40,980 nt of DNA from an uncultured Thermomicrobiales bacterium (GCA_902806335.1 CADCWG010000036.1:1-40980); one strand, 5' to 3'; positions 7,951 to 17,800 are shown, counted from the stretch's first letter. Program-made: numbers and translations. The notes: generated from the sequence alone by a model not told the origin.

Positions 7951-9492
7951 GTCTTCCCCGTGGGCGAGGGTGTAGGCGGCCTCCCCGTCGAACTCCTGCA
8001 GCTTCTCGAGGTGCACCCAGCGGTAGTAGCGGGCGATCTCGGCGACCAGGTCGAGGATTGCCCCGTCGTCCAGCTCGGCCTCGGGGTTCTCCTCGGCGTC
8101 CCGCAGCAGGTACCGGCAGCGGTACAGGTCGACGGTGTCGACGACGGGCTCGCCGCCGTCGAGCGGGTAGACCTTGGCGCCCCGGTTGCTGACCATCTTG
8201 AGCGCCAGTGGCGTCCCCTCGGCGAGGCCTTCCGCGCTGCGGCCGAGCGCCTCGGGGCCGAGCGCCGTCTCCACGAAGACGTCGACGCCCACGACCCGGC
8301 GCCGGGTCGGCCTGACGAAGTCGATCGCGCGGCGCTGGTTTGCCATCCGCAGCGGCGAACGCTGACGGATCGGAGCGTGCCCCGGCGACCGGCCGAGGTT
8401 GGCGACCACCGCCTCGGTGTAGGCCTCGGTCGTCGCCGCTCCCTCGTCGCCGGCCACGTCGTAGGTCCGAACCGCCCCGTCCTCCAGGGTCACCAGCACG
8501 CTCCGCTCGATCGCGTCGGCCTCGGCGAACAGGTCGAGGTGGCGCAGCAGCAGCGCGGCCGAGAGGATCATGGCCGTCGGGTTGATCACCCCCCGCCCGG
8601 CGTGGCGGGACGCGACGCCGTGGACCGCCTCGAAGATCGCGACCTCGTCGCCGAGGTTCATCGACGGCGCGAAGCCCAGCCCGCCGGTCAGCCCGGAGGC
8701 CAGGTCGCTCAGGATGTCGCCGCTCATGTTGGCGGTGACGATGACGTCGAACCGCTCCGGGCGCCGGGCGAGCTGGTGGGCGCAGGTGTCGACGGCGATG
8801 TGCTCGGCGCGGATCCCCGGGTACTCCGGCGCGATCGCTTCGAAGGTCCGCCGGAGCATCCCCTCGGTGAGCTTCAGCACGCTCGCCTTGGTCGCGCAGT
8901 GGACTGTGGCGCGGCCCTCGGCGTGGGCGAGTTCGAAGGCGAGGCGGACGATCTTCTCGCAGCCCTTGCGGGAGGTGAGCTTGAGCGCCTGGGCCACGCC
9001 CGGCGTCTGAAGGTGCTCGATCCCGGCGTAGAGGTCCTCGACGTTCTCGCGGACGACCACCAGGTCGATTCCCCGCCCGGCGAACGGCGTCGGTACCCCC
9101 GGCAGGTCGCGGACGGGTCGGATGTTGCCGTAGGTCTCGAAGTACGTGCGGAGGGTGACGTTCGCGCTCTTCTCGCCGCCGTCGGTCGGCGTCCCGAGGG
9201 GACCCTTGAGGACGACGCGCGTCCTGGCGATCGAGGCGATGGTCTCGGGTGGAACCCCCGTCGCGATGCCGCGCCCGAAAGCCGTCTCGCCCGCCTCCTG
9301 GAGGTCCCAGGCGATCGGCGCGCCGGTCGCCTCGACCACCCGCCGGGCGGCGGCCACGACCTCGGGCCCGACGCCGTCCCCCGGGATCAGGGTCACCTCG
9401 TGGCGACCGGCCGCGACCTCCCGCGGCCGGTCGGAGCTGGGTCGGAGCTCCCGGTCCTCCGGGCGGACCGCATCGGTTCCCCGCTCTTGCAC
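7948..9492 (-). CDS. icd: Isocitrate dehydrogenase, Thermus-type with C-terminal extension
   Basis: This 514-residue decarboxylating dehydrogenase of the isocitrate/isopropylmalate family has TLIPGDGVGPEV at the N-terminus, LKGPLGTP, VVVRENVEDLYAGIEH, the Mg/substrate segment VIVTANMSGDILSDLASGL, and FEAVHGVASRHAGRGVINPTA. About 130 residues follow the catalytic core (after the second Arg-rich linker), ending in the REIARYYRW-type segment. This matches the long isocitrate dehydrogenases of Thermus (~496 residues) rather than 3-isopropylmalate or tartrate dehydrogenases. It is expected to convert isocitrate to 2-oxoglutarate in the TCA cycle. Cofactor choice cannot be decided by eye. GTG 9492 is chosen for its GGGGGAGA ribosome site; longer in-frame starts reach into folC's leader. 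Divergent from folC. Confidence 0.9.
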   Translation of the reverse strand: MQERGTDAVRPEDRELRPSSDRPREVAAGRHEVTLIPGDGVGPEVVAAARRVVEATGAPIAWDLQEAGETAFGRGIATGVPPETIASIARTRVVLKGPLGTPTDGGEKSANVTLRTYFETYGNIRPVRDLPGVPTPFAGRGIDLVVVRENVEDLYAGIEHLQTPGVAQALKLTSRKGCEKIVRLAFELAHAEGRATVHCATKASVLKLTEGMLRRTFEAIAPEYPGIRAEHIAVDTCAHQLARRPERFDVIVTANMSGDILSDLASGLTGGLGFAPSMNLGDEVAIFEAVHGVASRHAGRGVINPTAMILSAALLLRHLDLFAEADAIERSVLVTLEDGAVRTYDVAGDEGAATTEAYTEAVVANLGRSPGHAPIRQRSPLRMANQRRAIDFVRPTRRRVVGVDVFVETALGPEALGRSAEGLAEGTPLALKMVSNRGAKVYPLDGGEPVVDTVDLYRCRYLLRDAEENPEAELDDGAILDLVAEIARYYRWVHLEKLQEFDGEAAYTLAHGED

Positions 9493-9632
9493 CGGGTCTC
9501 CCCCCACGCCCTGTCCCCCCGCGATGATCGGTTCGGCCCGGTGCCGGCCCGGCGGCCAGTCCGGCTGCCGTGGCTGCCGCCTGCTCGGCGCTCCCGCTGG
9601 GCACGGACGCCCGACGGCGAGGCACCGCTGGG

Positions 9633-9638
9633 TACAAT
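9633..9638 (+). promoter_or_regulatory. Candidate -10 box for folC
   Basis: TACAAT (5 of 6 to consensus) lies 62 bases before the folC GTG in the icd/folC divergent spacer. Transcription would start near 9645. No matching -35 is apparent. Confidence 0.45.
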
Positions 9639-9700
9639 GCCCACGTCCCCGCCGGCCCGCACCGTGCGGCCCCCGGCCGAGCCCACCCCGAGGCACCGCC

Positions 9701-11314
9701 GTGCCCAGCCCCACCGTCTCGCCCGGCGCCGCCAGCCGCCTGGCCGACCCGACCGGTCCGGGTGGGTCCGCGCGCGCGGCCCCGGACCCGGCGTGGGGCC
9801 CGGACCTCGAGCGCTACCGAGCCGCGGTCGCGCGGACCGACGCGCTCATCGAGCGGAACAATACCCCCGAGGGCAAGAGTCCCGCCGAGATCCGAGCCCG
9901 CGCCGAGCTGCGCCTCGGCCGCGTCCGCCGGTTCCTCGCCCAGCTCGGCGACCCGCACCGACGATACCCCATCGTCCACGTCGCCGGGACCTCCGGCAAG
10001 GGGTCGACCAGCACCGCCATCGCGGCGATCCTCGCCGCGGCCGGCTACCGGGTCGGACTCCACACCTCCCCCTACCTCCAGGCGCCCACGGAGAAGCTCC
10101 AGATCGACGGCCGCCTCGTCGGCCCCGACGCCTTCGCCGACCTGGTCGACGGGGTGCTCGCCGCCCACGACGAGTGGCGCGCCACTGGGGAGGACCAGCT
10201 CACCTACGGCGAGGTCTGGGTCGCGCTGCTCGCAACCTACTTCGCCCGCGAGGCCGTCGATGTCGCCGTCGTCGAGGTCGGGGCCGGCGGTCGGTTCGAC
10301 CTGACCAACGTCGTCGACCCGGCGGTCAGCGTGATCACGTCGATCGGGCTCGACCACACCGTCACCCTCGGCGGCACCATCCCCGAGATCGCCTGGCACA
10401 AGGCGGGGATCATCAAGCCCGGCGCGCCGGCGGTCACCGCGGTGACCGACCCGGCGGCGCTCGCGCCGATCGCGGCCGAGGCCGACCACTCCGGCGTGTC
10501 CCTCGGTCGGGTCGTCCCCGGCGCGACGTTCGAGGTCCTGGCCGCCGACCCCGACGGCACCACCTGGCGGGAGATCGGACCCGACGGGACGCCCGGGCCG
10601 GCACTGCCCGCCCAGCCCGGGCGCTTCCAGGCCGCGAACGCGGCCACGGCGGTCGCGGCGGTGCGGGCGCTGGTGGCCCTGGGGCGTGGCTTCGCCGTCT
10701 CGGAGCGGGCCGTCGCCGCCGGGCTCGTCGCCGCCGGCATCCCCGGGCGGTTCGAGACGGTCCAGCGCGCGGACCGCCCCGACGGGGGAGTCGTCCGGGT
10801 GGTGCTCGACGGTGCCCACAACCCGGAGAAGATCGCCGCCCTGGCGACCGACCTGGCCGCCCTGCGGCGGGGGCGACCGGGCCAGGGGCCGGCGGCCGGC
10901 CGCCTGGTGGTCGTGCTCGGCGCGCTCGAGGCCAAGCAGCACGGGGCGATGGTCCCGCCGCTCCTGCCCCACGCCGACGCGCTGGTGGTCACCGCGCCGC
11001 GGGTCCTGGCCAAGCCGGGGGTGGCCCCGGAGGACCTCGCGGCCGCCGTGCGCGGCGCGGGCTGGGACGGCCCGCTGGCGGTCGAGCCCGACCCCCGGGT
11101 GGCGATCGACCGGGCGATCCAACTCGCCGGGGACGGCCTGGGCGCGACGGTGCTGGTCACCGGGTCCCTCTACCTGGTCGGAAACGTGCGGGGGCGCTGG
11201 TACCGCGACGAGAGCGTGGTTCGCCAGCGGACGCCGTGGCCGGTAGAACCCGGCCAGGGTGGCGGGTCGCGCGGGGTGGGCGAGCCGCCCCCCGCGCGAC
11301 GACAGGATCGGTGA
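9701..11314 (+). CDS. folC: Bifunctional folylpolyglutamate synthase/dihydrofolate synthase
   Basis: This 537-residue Mur-ligase-family enzyme adds glutamate to dihydropteroate or folates using ATP. The P-loop is VAGTSGKGSTST; HTSPYL, the GDQLTYGE-like substrate loop (EDQLTYGEVW), VEVGAGGRFDLTNVV, SIGLDHTVTLG, the KAGIIK lysine segment and VLDGAHNPEK follow in the normal order. An insert of about 25 residues before the second half (ADPDGTTWREIGPDG) and a ~55-residue N-terminal extension make it longer than the usual 420-450. GTG 9701 is preceded by GAGG; no other in-frame start gives a better fit. The stop codon overlaps a GTG that could start the downstream kinase, so the two genes are probably cotranscribed. 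Confidence 0.9.
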   Translation: MPSPTVSPGAASRLADPTGPGGSARAAPDPAWGPDLERYRAAVARTDALIERNNTPEGKSPAEIRARAELRLGRVRRFLAQLGDPHRRYPIVHVAGTSGKGSTSTAIAAILAAAGYRVGLHTSPYLQAPTEKLQIDGRLVGPDAFADLVDGVLAAHDEWRATGEDQLTYGEVWVALLATYFAREAVDVAVVEVGAGGRFDLTNVVDPAVSVITSIGLDHTVTLGGTIPEIAWHKAGIIKPGAPAVTAVTDPAALAPIAAEADHSGVSLGRVVPGATFEVLAADPDGTTWREIGPDGTPGPALPAQPGRFQAANAATAVAAVRALVALGRGFAVSERAVAAGLVAAGIPGRFETVQRADRPDGGVVRVVLDGAHNPEKIAALATDLAALRRGRPGQGPAAGRLVVVLGALEAKQHGAMVPPLLPHADALVVTAPRVLAKPGVAPEDLAAAVRGAGWDGPLAVEPDPRVAIDRAIQLAGDGLGATVLVTGSLYLVGNVRGRWYRDESVVRQRTPWPVEPGQGGGSRGVGEPPPARRQDR

Positions 11315-11340
11315 GCGCAAGAGCGGGGAGGCCGGTCGCG

Positions 11341-13668
11341 ATGGAGCCGGGGGAGGATGCCGAGGGTGGCCAGGGAAGCGGCTCCCCAGCCGCGGCGCCC
11401 TCGGCCGTCCCGGACGGAGACGCCGCCGATGTCCTCGCCGCCATCGTCCGCATCACCCGCGTGATCGGCGCCGGCGGCGAGATGGTCACGGTCTTCGACG
11501 CCGCCGCGGACGAACTGGCCCATCTGATCCCCTTCGATCTCTGCTCGGTCGCCCTCCTCAACCCCTCGGGCGAGTCCTTCCGCGTGATCAGTCACCGCGG
11601 CCGGATCCCGCCGACCGTCGGCGGTGGCGACCGCCCGCTGGTCGGGACCGCCGGCGGCTGGGTGATTACCCAGGCGCGCCCGCTGGTCTATCACGTCGGT
11701 CCCGAGGACCGCTTCCTCGACGACGACCGCCGGCGGGCGGCCGGACTGCGGACGGCGATCTACGTGCCGCTCCTGACCGACGGGGCTCCGGTCGGCGTGC
11801 TGGCGGTCGGCAGCCTGCGGCCCGACGCCTACAGCGACCGGGACCTCGCGGTGCTCGGGATGGTCGCGGACCAACTCGGCCTGGCCATCGCCGCCAACAA
11901 CCTGCGCCAGGACGCCGAGCGCCGCGCCGCCCGGGCCCAGTTCCTGGCCGGACTCGCCAGCCGGTTTGACACCTCCCTCGGGACCACCGAGACCCTCCAG
12001 GCGGCGATCGACGGCGCGGCGACGGTGCTCGGCGACCTCAACGCCATCCTGCTGCGGGATGAGGAGTCCGGTGAGCTGACCCTGCGCGAGCTGGGTCATC
12101 CGGACCCAGCCGTCCGCGATCGGGCCCGGACGGCCTTCGCCGCCGCGCCGCCAGGGGAATGGGAAGCCGCCCTGGGGGCCGCGCTCGCCGGGCAGCCGCT
12201 TCTGGCTCCCGACCTCGTCGCGGACGCCATCGGACCGAGGCTGCGCGAGGCGATCGATCGGCTCGGGGTCGCGACGGCGCTCGTCGTGCCGCTGATCGCC
12301 GGCGGGGAGGTGATCGGCGTCCTCGCCAGCGCCCACCTGACGGCGGGGCCGACGGGGGTCGACCGGCGCTTCGGCCCGGACGACCTGACCCTGGCGCGGG
12401 AGCTGGCGGGGCACGTCGCCGGCGCGGTCGTCAACGCCCGCCTCCATGCCGCGACCCGGCGGGCGCTCGACGAGAGCGAAGCCCTCCGCCGGATCGGTCA
12501 GGAACTCGCGAGCAGCATCGACCAGGACCAGGTCCTCGCGTTGGTCTCCACCTTCACCCGGCTGCTGCTCGGCGCCGACTACGCGGTCGTCGCCCGCGAC
12601 GCGGGGTCGCCCGCCGTCGCCGCCGCGGGGTCGTCCGCAACGGCGTCCGGGGAGGTTCAACCGGCCGCGGCGGCCGACCTGGTCCGGCGCACGATCGCCG
12701 ATCGTCGCCCGGTGGCGATCGAGGGGCTCCCCGACGCCCGCGGGCTCCCACGGGAAGCGCTGCGGATCGACGCGGTGGACGGGATGCGGGCTGGCCTGGG
12801 GGTGCCGCTGGTCGTCGGTGAACGGGTCTTCGGGGCCCTGGTGGCCGCGTACCGGAGCCCGCACCGGTTCCAACCGACGGAGATCCGGCTGGCGGAGAGT
12901 CTGGCGGGCCAGGCCGCGATCGTGCTGGAGAACGCGCGGCTGTTCGACCAGGCCCAGAAGGCCCTGGCGCTGCGGGAAGAGTTCCTCGCCACGGCCGCCC
13001 ACGAGCTGCGGACGCCGCTGACCACGCTCCGCGGCCGGACCCAGCTGCTGCAGCGACGCCTCGGGGCGTCGGGAGTCCTCGCCGAACCGGACCGGGATGC
13101 GTTTCGCGTGGTCCTGCGGCAGATCGATCGGCTCGGTCGGATGGTCAACGACCTGCTCGATGTCTCGCGGATGGACGCGGTGACGCTCCCCCTCCGGCGG
13201 GAGGCCGCCGACCTGGTCTCGCTGGCGCGGGAGGCGGCCGCCGAGGCCAACACCCACGACCCGCACCAGTCGATCGTCGTCGCGGTCGGCGCGGGCGGCG
13301 CGGGCGGCCTGGTCGGCTGGTGGGACCCGTGGCGAATCCAGCAGGTGCTCACCAACCTGCTCAACAACGCCCAGCGCTTCTCACCGCCCGGGGCGCCGAT
13401 CGAGGTCGCCATCCGCCGCCACGGCGACGAGGCCTGGCTGGCCATCACCGACTCCGGCGCGGGCGTTGCCGAGGAGGACCTCGACCGGATCTTCGAGCGC
13501 TTCTACCGGGGCGACGTCTGGTCCCGCGCCGGGCTGGGGATCGGGCTCGCGATCTGCCGCCAGGTCGTGGCCAGCCACGGCGGTCGGCTCTGGGCCGCCT
13601 CCGAAGGGCCGGGCCGCGGCACGACCTTCACCTTGACGCTCCCCCTGGGCGGCGTCCCCGGCGGTTGA
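11341..13668 (+). CDS. Cytosolic sensor histidine kinase with three GAF domains
   Basis: This 775-residue kinase has no membrane segment. Three GAF-like sensory domains span about residues 30-175, 200-370 and 385-535 (shared features VPLLTDGAPVGVLAV, VVPLIAGGEVIGVLAS, GVPLVVGERVFGALVA). The HisKA dimerisation helix follows with the phospho-acceptor H554 in AAHELRTPLTTLRGR. The HATPase_c domain shows the N box (N675-N676 in LLNNAQRF), G1 (D704-SGAGV), the F box RIFERFYRG and G2 GLGIGLAI. It should autophosphorylate in response to a small ligand, redox state or light-type chromophore, and no partner response regulator lies in this window. ATG 11341 has GGGGAGG upstream; GTG 11311, overlapping the folC stop as GTGA, is an in-frame alternative. 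Confidence 0.9.
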   Translation: MEPGEDAEGGQGSGSPAAAPSAVPDGDAADVLAAIVRITRVIGAGGEMVTVFDAAADELAHLIPFDLCSVALLNPSGESFRVISHRGRIPPTVGGGDRPLVGTAGGWVITQARPLVYHVGPEDRFLDDDRRRAAGLRTAIYVPLLTDGAPVGVLAVGSLRPDAYSDRDLAVLGMVADQLGLAIAANNLRQDAERRAARAQFLAGLASRFDTSLGTTETLQAAIDGAATVLGDLNAILLRDEESGELTLRELGHPDPAVRDRARTAFAAAPPGEWEAALGAALAGQPLLAPDLVADAIGPRLREAIDRLGVATALVVPLIAGGEVIGVLASAHLTAGPTGVDRRFGPDDLTLARELAGHVAGAVVNARLHAATRRALDESEALRRIGQELASSIDQDQVLALVSTFTRLLLGADYAVVARDAGSPAVAAAGSSATASGEVQPAAAADLVRRTIADRRPVAIEGLPDARGLPREALRIDAVDGMRAGLGVPLVVGERVFGALVAAYRSPHRFQPTEIRLAESLAGQAAIVLENARLFDQAQKALALREEFLATAAHELRTPLTTLRGRTQLLQRRLGASGVLAEPDRDAFRVVLRQIDRLGRMVNDLLDVSRMDAVTLPLRREAADLVSLAREAAAEANTHDPHQSIVVAVGAGGAGGLVGWWDPWRIQQVLTNLLNNAQRFSPPGAPIEVAIRRHGDEAWLAITDSGAGVAEEDLDRIFERFYRGDVWSRAGLGIGLAICRQVVASHGGRLWAASEGPGRGTTFTLTLPLGGVPGG

Positions 13669-13837
13669 TCGCGGCCGTCGGTGGAGCACCGCCGGGCCGA
13701 TTGGATCGGACCGATTGTGCCCCGGGCGGACCCGGGGTTGGGGGTGGCGCCGGCGCGCCCGTCCGACGCAGGCAGGTCGGCGCGTCGCGGCGCCGGCGCC
13801 GCGGCCACGCATGGGGGATCCGGCTGTTCGGTGGTAT
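13669..13837. other. Intergenic region after the histidine kinase
   Basis: This is the first part of the 542-base gap between the kinase and a convergent small gene. I see no gene or clear hairpin here; the rest of the gap holds the repeat, a 12-bp hairpin and a 14-bp hairpin listed separately. Confidence 0.35.
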
Positions 13838-13912
13838 GGGGGCTTGCCCCGGGCTGGCTCGAGCACCGCCCTCCGCTCGGTACCACCACCGTACAGCCGA
13901 GTTCCGTGTGAG
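13820..13912 (+). repeat. Dispersed intergenic repeat, copy 2, with long inverted arms
   Basis: The left arm CGGCTGTTCGGTGGTA is complementary to the right arm TACCACCACCGTACAGCCG with minor gaps, enclosing about 45 bases that include GGGGGCTTGCCCC. From CTTGCCCCGGGC to the end, the block order matches copy 1 at 7875-7950. The arm sequence ACCACCACCG-ACAGCCG recurs at 15943-15960. The structure resembles REP/MITE-like elements. Confidence 0.5.
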
Positions 13913-14070
13913 CCAGCACGGTTCGAACCGGATCGGAGACACGCGATCGGCCGCGACCGCTGCGTCGGCGGTCGTGGCTCGCCCTCCCGGGGGGATTCCC
14001 CCGCCGCCCCGATGCTCCGAGCCGGTGTGATCCCTGCCGACCCGGCGTCCCGACGAGCGAGCGGCCCGGC

Positions 14071-14111
14071 GGCCGTGTCGGCTGGCCGACGATCCGCGGG
14101 CCGACACGGCC
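14071..14111. terminator. 12-bp hairpin
   Basis: GGCCGTGTCGGC (14071-14082) and GCCGACACGGCC (14100-14111) are perfect complements with a 17-base loop. It lies between convergent genes, so it may be a terminator or a structured RNA element. Confidence 0.35.
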
Positions 14112-14150
14112 CCGCCACCGCGGCGCGTATCGCGGCCTATGGTGAGACAG

Positions 14151-14182
14151 GACGGGGCGGCGCCAGATGGCGTCGCCCCGTC
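14151..14182 (-). terminator. 14-bp hairpin downstream of the small membrane protein gene
   Basis: GACGGGGCGGCGCC, loop AGAT, GGCGTCGCCCCGTC forms a 14-bp stem with one mismatched or wobble pair. It starts 29 bases past the stop codon at 14211 in the minus direction, the expected place for a terminator. Confidence 0.5.
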
Positions 14183-14210
14183 GGTGGTGCGTCCGGGTAT
14201 GGCACGACGG

Positions 14211-14468
14211 TCAGTGGCGGCGTGCCACCGGCGACTCGATCTGGGGATCGTCCGCCCCGTCCGCCCCGTCCGGCCGCCGCAGCGAGGCGACCACGCCGAT
14301 GATCGTGGCGATCAGGCCGCCGATCATCAGGCCGAGCCCGATATTGGTCTCGAACTCGCGGCTGACGGCGAAGGCCTGGCCCATGCCGTAGACGACGAGA
14401 CCCACCACCGCGATCGGCGCCCCGAGCCCGATCAGGTAGATCCGCCAGTGGCTCAGCTCTTCGCCCAT
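14211..14468 (-). CDS. Small membrane protein, two transmembrane helices
   Basis: This 85-residue protein has a short hydrophilic N-terminus and two strongly hydrophobic stretches (WRIYLIGLGAPIAVVGLVVYGMG around residues 8-30, and NIGLGLMIGGLIATIIGVVASL around 42-63). A polar, acidic tail ends in ESPVARRH. A GAGGG ribosome site precedes the ATG. No family function is recognisable; it could be an accessory subunit or simply a conserved small integral membrane protein. The hairpin at 14151-14182 follows its stop. Confidence 0.7.
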   Translation of the reverse strand: MGEELSHWRIYLIGLGAPIAVVGLVVYGMGQAFAVSREFETNIGLGLMIGGLIATIIGVVASLRRPDGADGADDPQIESPVARRH

Positions 14469-14798
14469 CGTCGCCGTGCCCTCCCGTCAGGCCGCCGCGT
14501 CGCGGGGCGATACCCCGGACGGTCCCCGCTCGTCTGCCGCTCAGGCTATCGGATCGGGGGCCGGGCGTCGAGGGGAGCGGTCGACGGTCGTGCAGCCCGG
14601 CCGGGCTGGCGGCAGCGATCTGGGTGAGGGATGACAGGGGGCACCCGCCTCGCGCTCCGATCACCGCGGCCCCGAGCGGCGGCCTGGCACGGCGGGTGCA
14701 TCCTCCGTCCCCCGAGACAGGGTCTGGCCGTCGACCGCGCGGCGGTCGCGGCCTGACCCGGAGCGTCCGCCGGGACGTCCGGCAGGAGGGACCCGATC
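14469..14798. promoter_or_regulatory. Divergent regulatory region with palindromes
   Basis: This 330-base spacer separates the small membrane protein gene from the SDR gene. It contains a 16-bp perfect palindrome CAGCCCGGCCGGGCTG (14593-14608) and a hairpin CGACCGC-GCG-GCGGTCG (14732-14748), 50 bases before the SDR start. Either could be an operator. No clear -10 was found. Confidence 0.3.
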
Positions 14799-15659
<861 letters not shown>

Positions 15660-15728
15660 GACGGCGCGGTCTCCGGCCCGCCCGTCACCGACCACAGAAT
15701 CGGCTCCGGCGAGACCGGGGCGGGTCAC

Positions 15729-15762
15729 GGGGCGCGGGGGCAACGCGTCGCCCCCGCGCCCC
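15729..15762 (+). terminator. 13-bp hairpin 3' of the SDR gene
   Basis: GGGGCGCGGGGGC (15729-15741) and GCCCCCGCGCCCC (15750-15762) are perfect complements with an 8-base loop, 70 bases after the SDR stop. The stem is very stable but has no U-tract. Confidence 0.5.
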
Positions 15763-15779
15763 TGCCCCGGTCATCGCGT

Positions 15780-15815
15780 GTGCTCGGAGGGCCGCAGATC
15801 GGCCCTGGGGAGCAC
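15780..15815. terminator. Two-part hairpin in convergent gap
   Basis: The inner stem is AGGGCCG-CAGAT-CGGCCCT (15788-15806) and the outer stem is GTGCTC/GAGCAC (15780-15785 with 15810-15815). It may terminate the convergent amidase gene or be part of a structured RNA. The remaining 15816-15930 shows nothing recognisable. Confidence 0.35.
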
Positions 15816-15935
15816 TCCCCCTGAAGGTGCGGAGCGCTGGCCGCTTGGGTCCCCATCCGGGTGGTGACGTCCTGGCCCTGGCACGGGATCCGGTCGATCG
15901 CCGGGCCGCCGCCCGGCGGGTCATCGGTCGGCACG

Positions 15936-15962
15936 CCCCCACACCACCACCGAACAGCCGTG
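15936..15962 (+). repeat. Dispersed repeat, partial copy 3
   Basis: ACCACCACCGAACAGCCG matches the arm of the repeat at 13820-13912 (ACCACCACCGTACAGCCG on the right arm, and the complement of its left arm including the CCCCCA stretch). Only the arm is present. Confidence 0.4.
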
Positions 15963-16021
15963 GTCTGAACGTGGGCGGACCCTTTGCCCTTGTCGCGTCC
16001 TTGGCAGGGCCCAGCCGGCGG

Positions 16022-17800
16022 CTACGGTTGGAACAACTGCTCGAGGGTCACGAAGGAATAGCCGTCCTTAGCGAGAGCATCGATGATCTCGGGGAGCGCC
16101 TCGTAGTCGCCCCCGCCCGAGCCGACGTGGAAGAGCAAGATGCCTCCCGGCTCGGCCCCGGTGATGCAGTGCTGGGCGATCTCCGCCGGTGTCCAGGCCT
16201 TCCAGCCGAAGGAGTCAACGGTCCACCAGATGGTGAGGTAGTAGCCCGCGGCGTAATAGTCTCGAAGCGAGAAATTGTCGTAGTCGCCATAGGGCGGGCG
16301 AAAGTACGGCTTCATGTCGTACCCACCCGTGACCTCGGTCACGATCTGGTCCGTCCTCGTCAGCTCGTTGACCGTCTCCCAGCTGGTCTCCGGTTCGCCT
16401 CCCGTCGAGGCGCCGGTCGCCGAGCGGTGCGAGTAGGTGTGGTTGAAGAGCTGGTGGCCCTCGGCCACCATCCGCCGGACTAGGTCCGAGTTCATCTCCG
16501 CCCAGGTTCCGGTGAGGCCGAAGCTTGCGGCGACCCCTCGCTCCTTCAGGAGGTCAAGGATCTCGGACGCGTAGCCGCGGTCAGCACCGGCATCGAAGGT
16601 AAGCGCGATCTCCCGTCGCCCGCTCTCGCCGCGATCCACGATCAGGCTGGAGCCGATCCCCGGGTCAGGTGGGGGCGCCGGCCGTGGTGTGGCGTTCGGA
16701 TTGGGAGGCGGCGGGGCCGGCGCGCCCCCCGCGGCCAGGGTGACGTCACCGCTGGCGATGGTCCCGGGCGTCGCGGCGGGGTCGTTGGCGACCGGCTCGG
16801 GGAACTCCTCGGCGTAGGCGACGATCGCCTCGACGTAGGCGGCGACGATCGCCTCGTGCCCCTCGGGGCTGGTCAGGAACGCGGCGTCGTCGGGGTTCGA
16901 GAGGTAGAGCGACTCCGCCACGACGCCGGGCATCGTGGAGCCCACGAAGGGGCGCTCCGGCACGTCCGGGCTGAGGATCGCGAGGTTCCGCAGGGCTCCC
17001 GGCGGCGGGGTCACACCCTGGTCGAGCCGCGAGTCGTCGAAGGCGCCCATGAACGGAGTCTCGAACCCGGCCGCGGCGAACTGCGTCCCGAGGGCCGTGG
17101 TCAGCCGATCGGCGAGCCAGGCGCTGCGCTCGCTGTCGGGCCGTCCGTCCGCCCACCACGCCTCGTAGCCGCGCTTCTCCGGGTTCTCCGAGCCGTTGAT
17201 GTGGACCGAGACCAGCACGTCGGCGCCCGCCGCGTTGCAGGCGTTGACCCGGGCCTGGAACTCGTCGATGTTGCTGGGGGCGTCGCCGTCGCCCGGCTCG
17301 AAGACCCCGTTGCCGTTGACGTCGGTGGCCGTCTCCCCGTCGCGGTTGACGTCGGCGTTCTCGGGCCAGGGGTTGACCTCGGTGTCGCGCTCACGGTTGA
17401 GCACGACCCGGATGCCGCGCGACTGGAGCCGGTCGCGGATGTCCAGCGCCTGCTTGAGGACGAGGTCCTTCTCGTAGACCTCCTCCCCATTCCCGTCGAC
17501 GGCGACCTTGCCGAGGTCGATCCCGCCGTGGCCGACGTCCAGGCAAACCGTCCAGGGCGCTGGGCCGGGGGCGGGGGCGGCGACGGTCGCCGTGGGCGCG
17601 GGAGCGGGGATCGTCGCCGGGGCCGTCGGGAGCGGGGTCGGCGCGCTCAGCGCCAGGTCACCGTCCCCATTGTCGCCCAGGAGTCCGCGAGCGCCGGAGA
17701 CCACGAGCCCCGCGGTGAAGAGGAGCGCCAGGCCGAGCACGGCGATCGCGCCCAGCATCGGCAGGTAGTCCGGCGACCCGCGCCGGGGAAGACCCCGCAT
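16022..17800 (-). CDS. Fusion of N-acetylmuramoyl-L-alanine amidase and NodB-type polysaccharide deacetylase
   Basis: This 592-residue membrane-anchored protein has a helix at 15-36, then a Pro/Thr/Ala linker. The Amidase_3 domain (about 83-330) shows the zinc ligands H91 (DVGHGG), E110 (VYEKDL) and H200 (SVHINGS), plus the catalytic-type glutamate in AESLYLSNPDDA. Inside it, around residues 148-173, DVNRDGETATDVNGNG followed by acidic residues resembles tandem EF-hand/dockerin calcium loops. After a second Pro-rich linker, the deacetylase (about 385-592) has TFDAGAD, HTYSH, RPPYGD, WWTVDSFGWK and LLFHVG, the five NodB motifs. It should cleave the peptide stem from glycan and deacetylate amino sugars outside the cell. 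A ribosome site AGGGA precedes the ATG. Confidence 0.92.
   Translation of the reverse strand: MRGLPRRGSPDYLPMLGAIAVLGLALLFTAGLVVSGARGLLGDNGDGDLALSAPTPLPTAPATIPAPAPTATVAAPAPGPAPWTVCLDVGHGGIDLGKVAVDGNGEEVYEKDLVLKQALDIRDRLQSRGIRVVLNRERDTEVNPWPENADVNRDGETATDVNGNGVFEPGDGDAPSNIDEFQARVNACNAAGADVLVSVHINGSENPEKRGYEAWWADGRPDSERSAWLADRLTTALGTQFAAAGFETPFMGAFDDSRLDQGVTPPPGALRNLAILSPDVPERPFVGSTMPGVVAESLYLSNPDDAAFLTSPEGHEAIVAAYVEAIVAYAEEFPEPVANDPAATPGTIASGDVTLAAGGAPAPPPPNPNATPRPAPPPDPGIGSSLIVDRGESGRREIALTFDAGADRGYASEILDLLKERGVAASFGLTGTWAEMNSDLVRRMVAEGHQLFNHTYSHRSATGASTGGEPETSWETVNELTRTDQIVTEVTGGYDMKPYFRPPYGDYDNFSLRDYYAAGYYLTIWWTVDSFGWKAWTPAEIAQHCITGAEPGGILLFHVGSGGGDYEALPEIIDALAKDGYSFVTLEQLFQP

Noticed and set aside
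7697-11320. 1207-residue open frame on the minus strand
   Set aside because: It runs antisense to folC and out of frame through icd, with Arg/Gly/Pro-rich noise; long stop-free frames are expected at this GC content.
7960-13668. 1902-residue open frame on the plus strand
   Set aside because: Only its last 775 residues (from 11341) are the histidine kinase; the rest is antisense to icd or out of frame with folC and shows no domain.
13918-13930. GGTTCGAACC, a tRNA T-loop look-alike
   Set aside because: No acceptor stem, anticodon arm or CCA end can be built around it; it is just a short palindrome.
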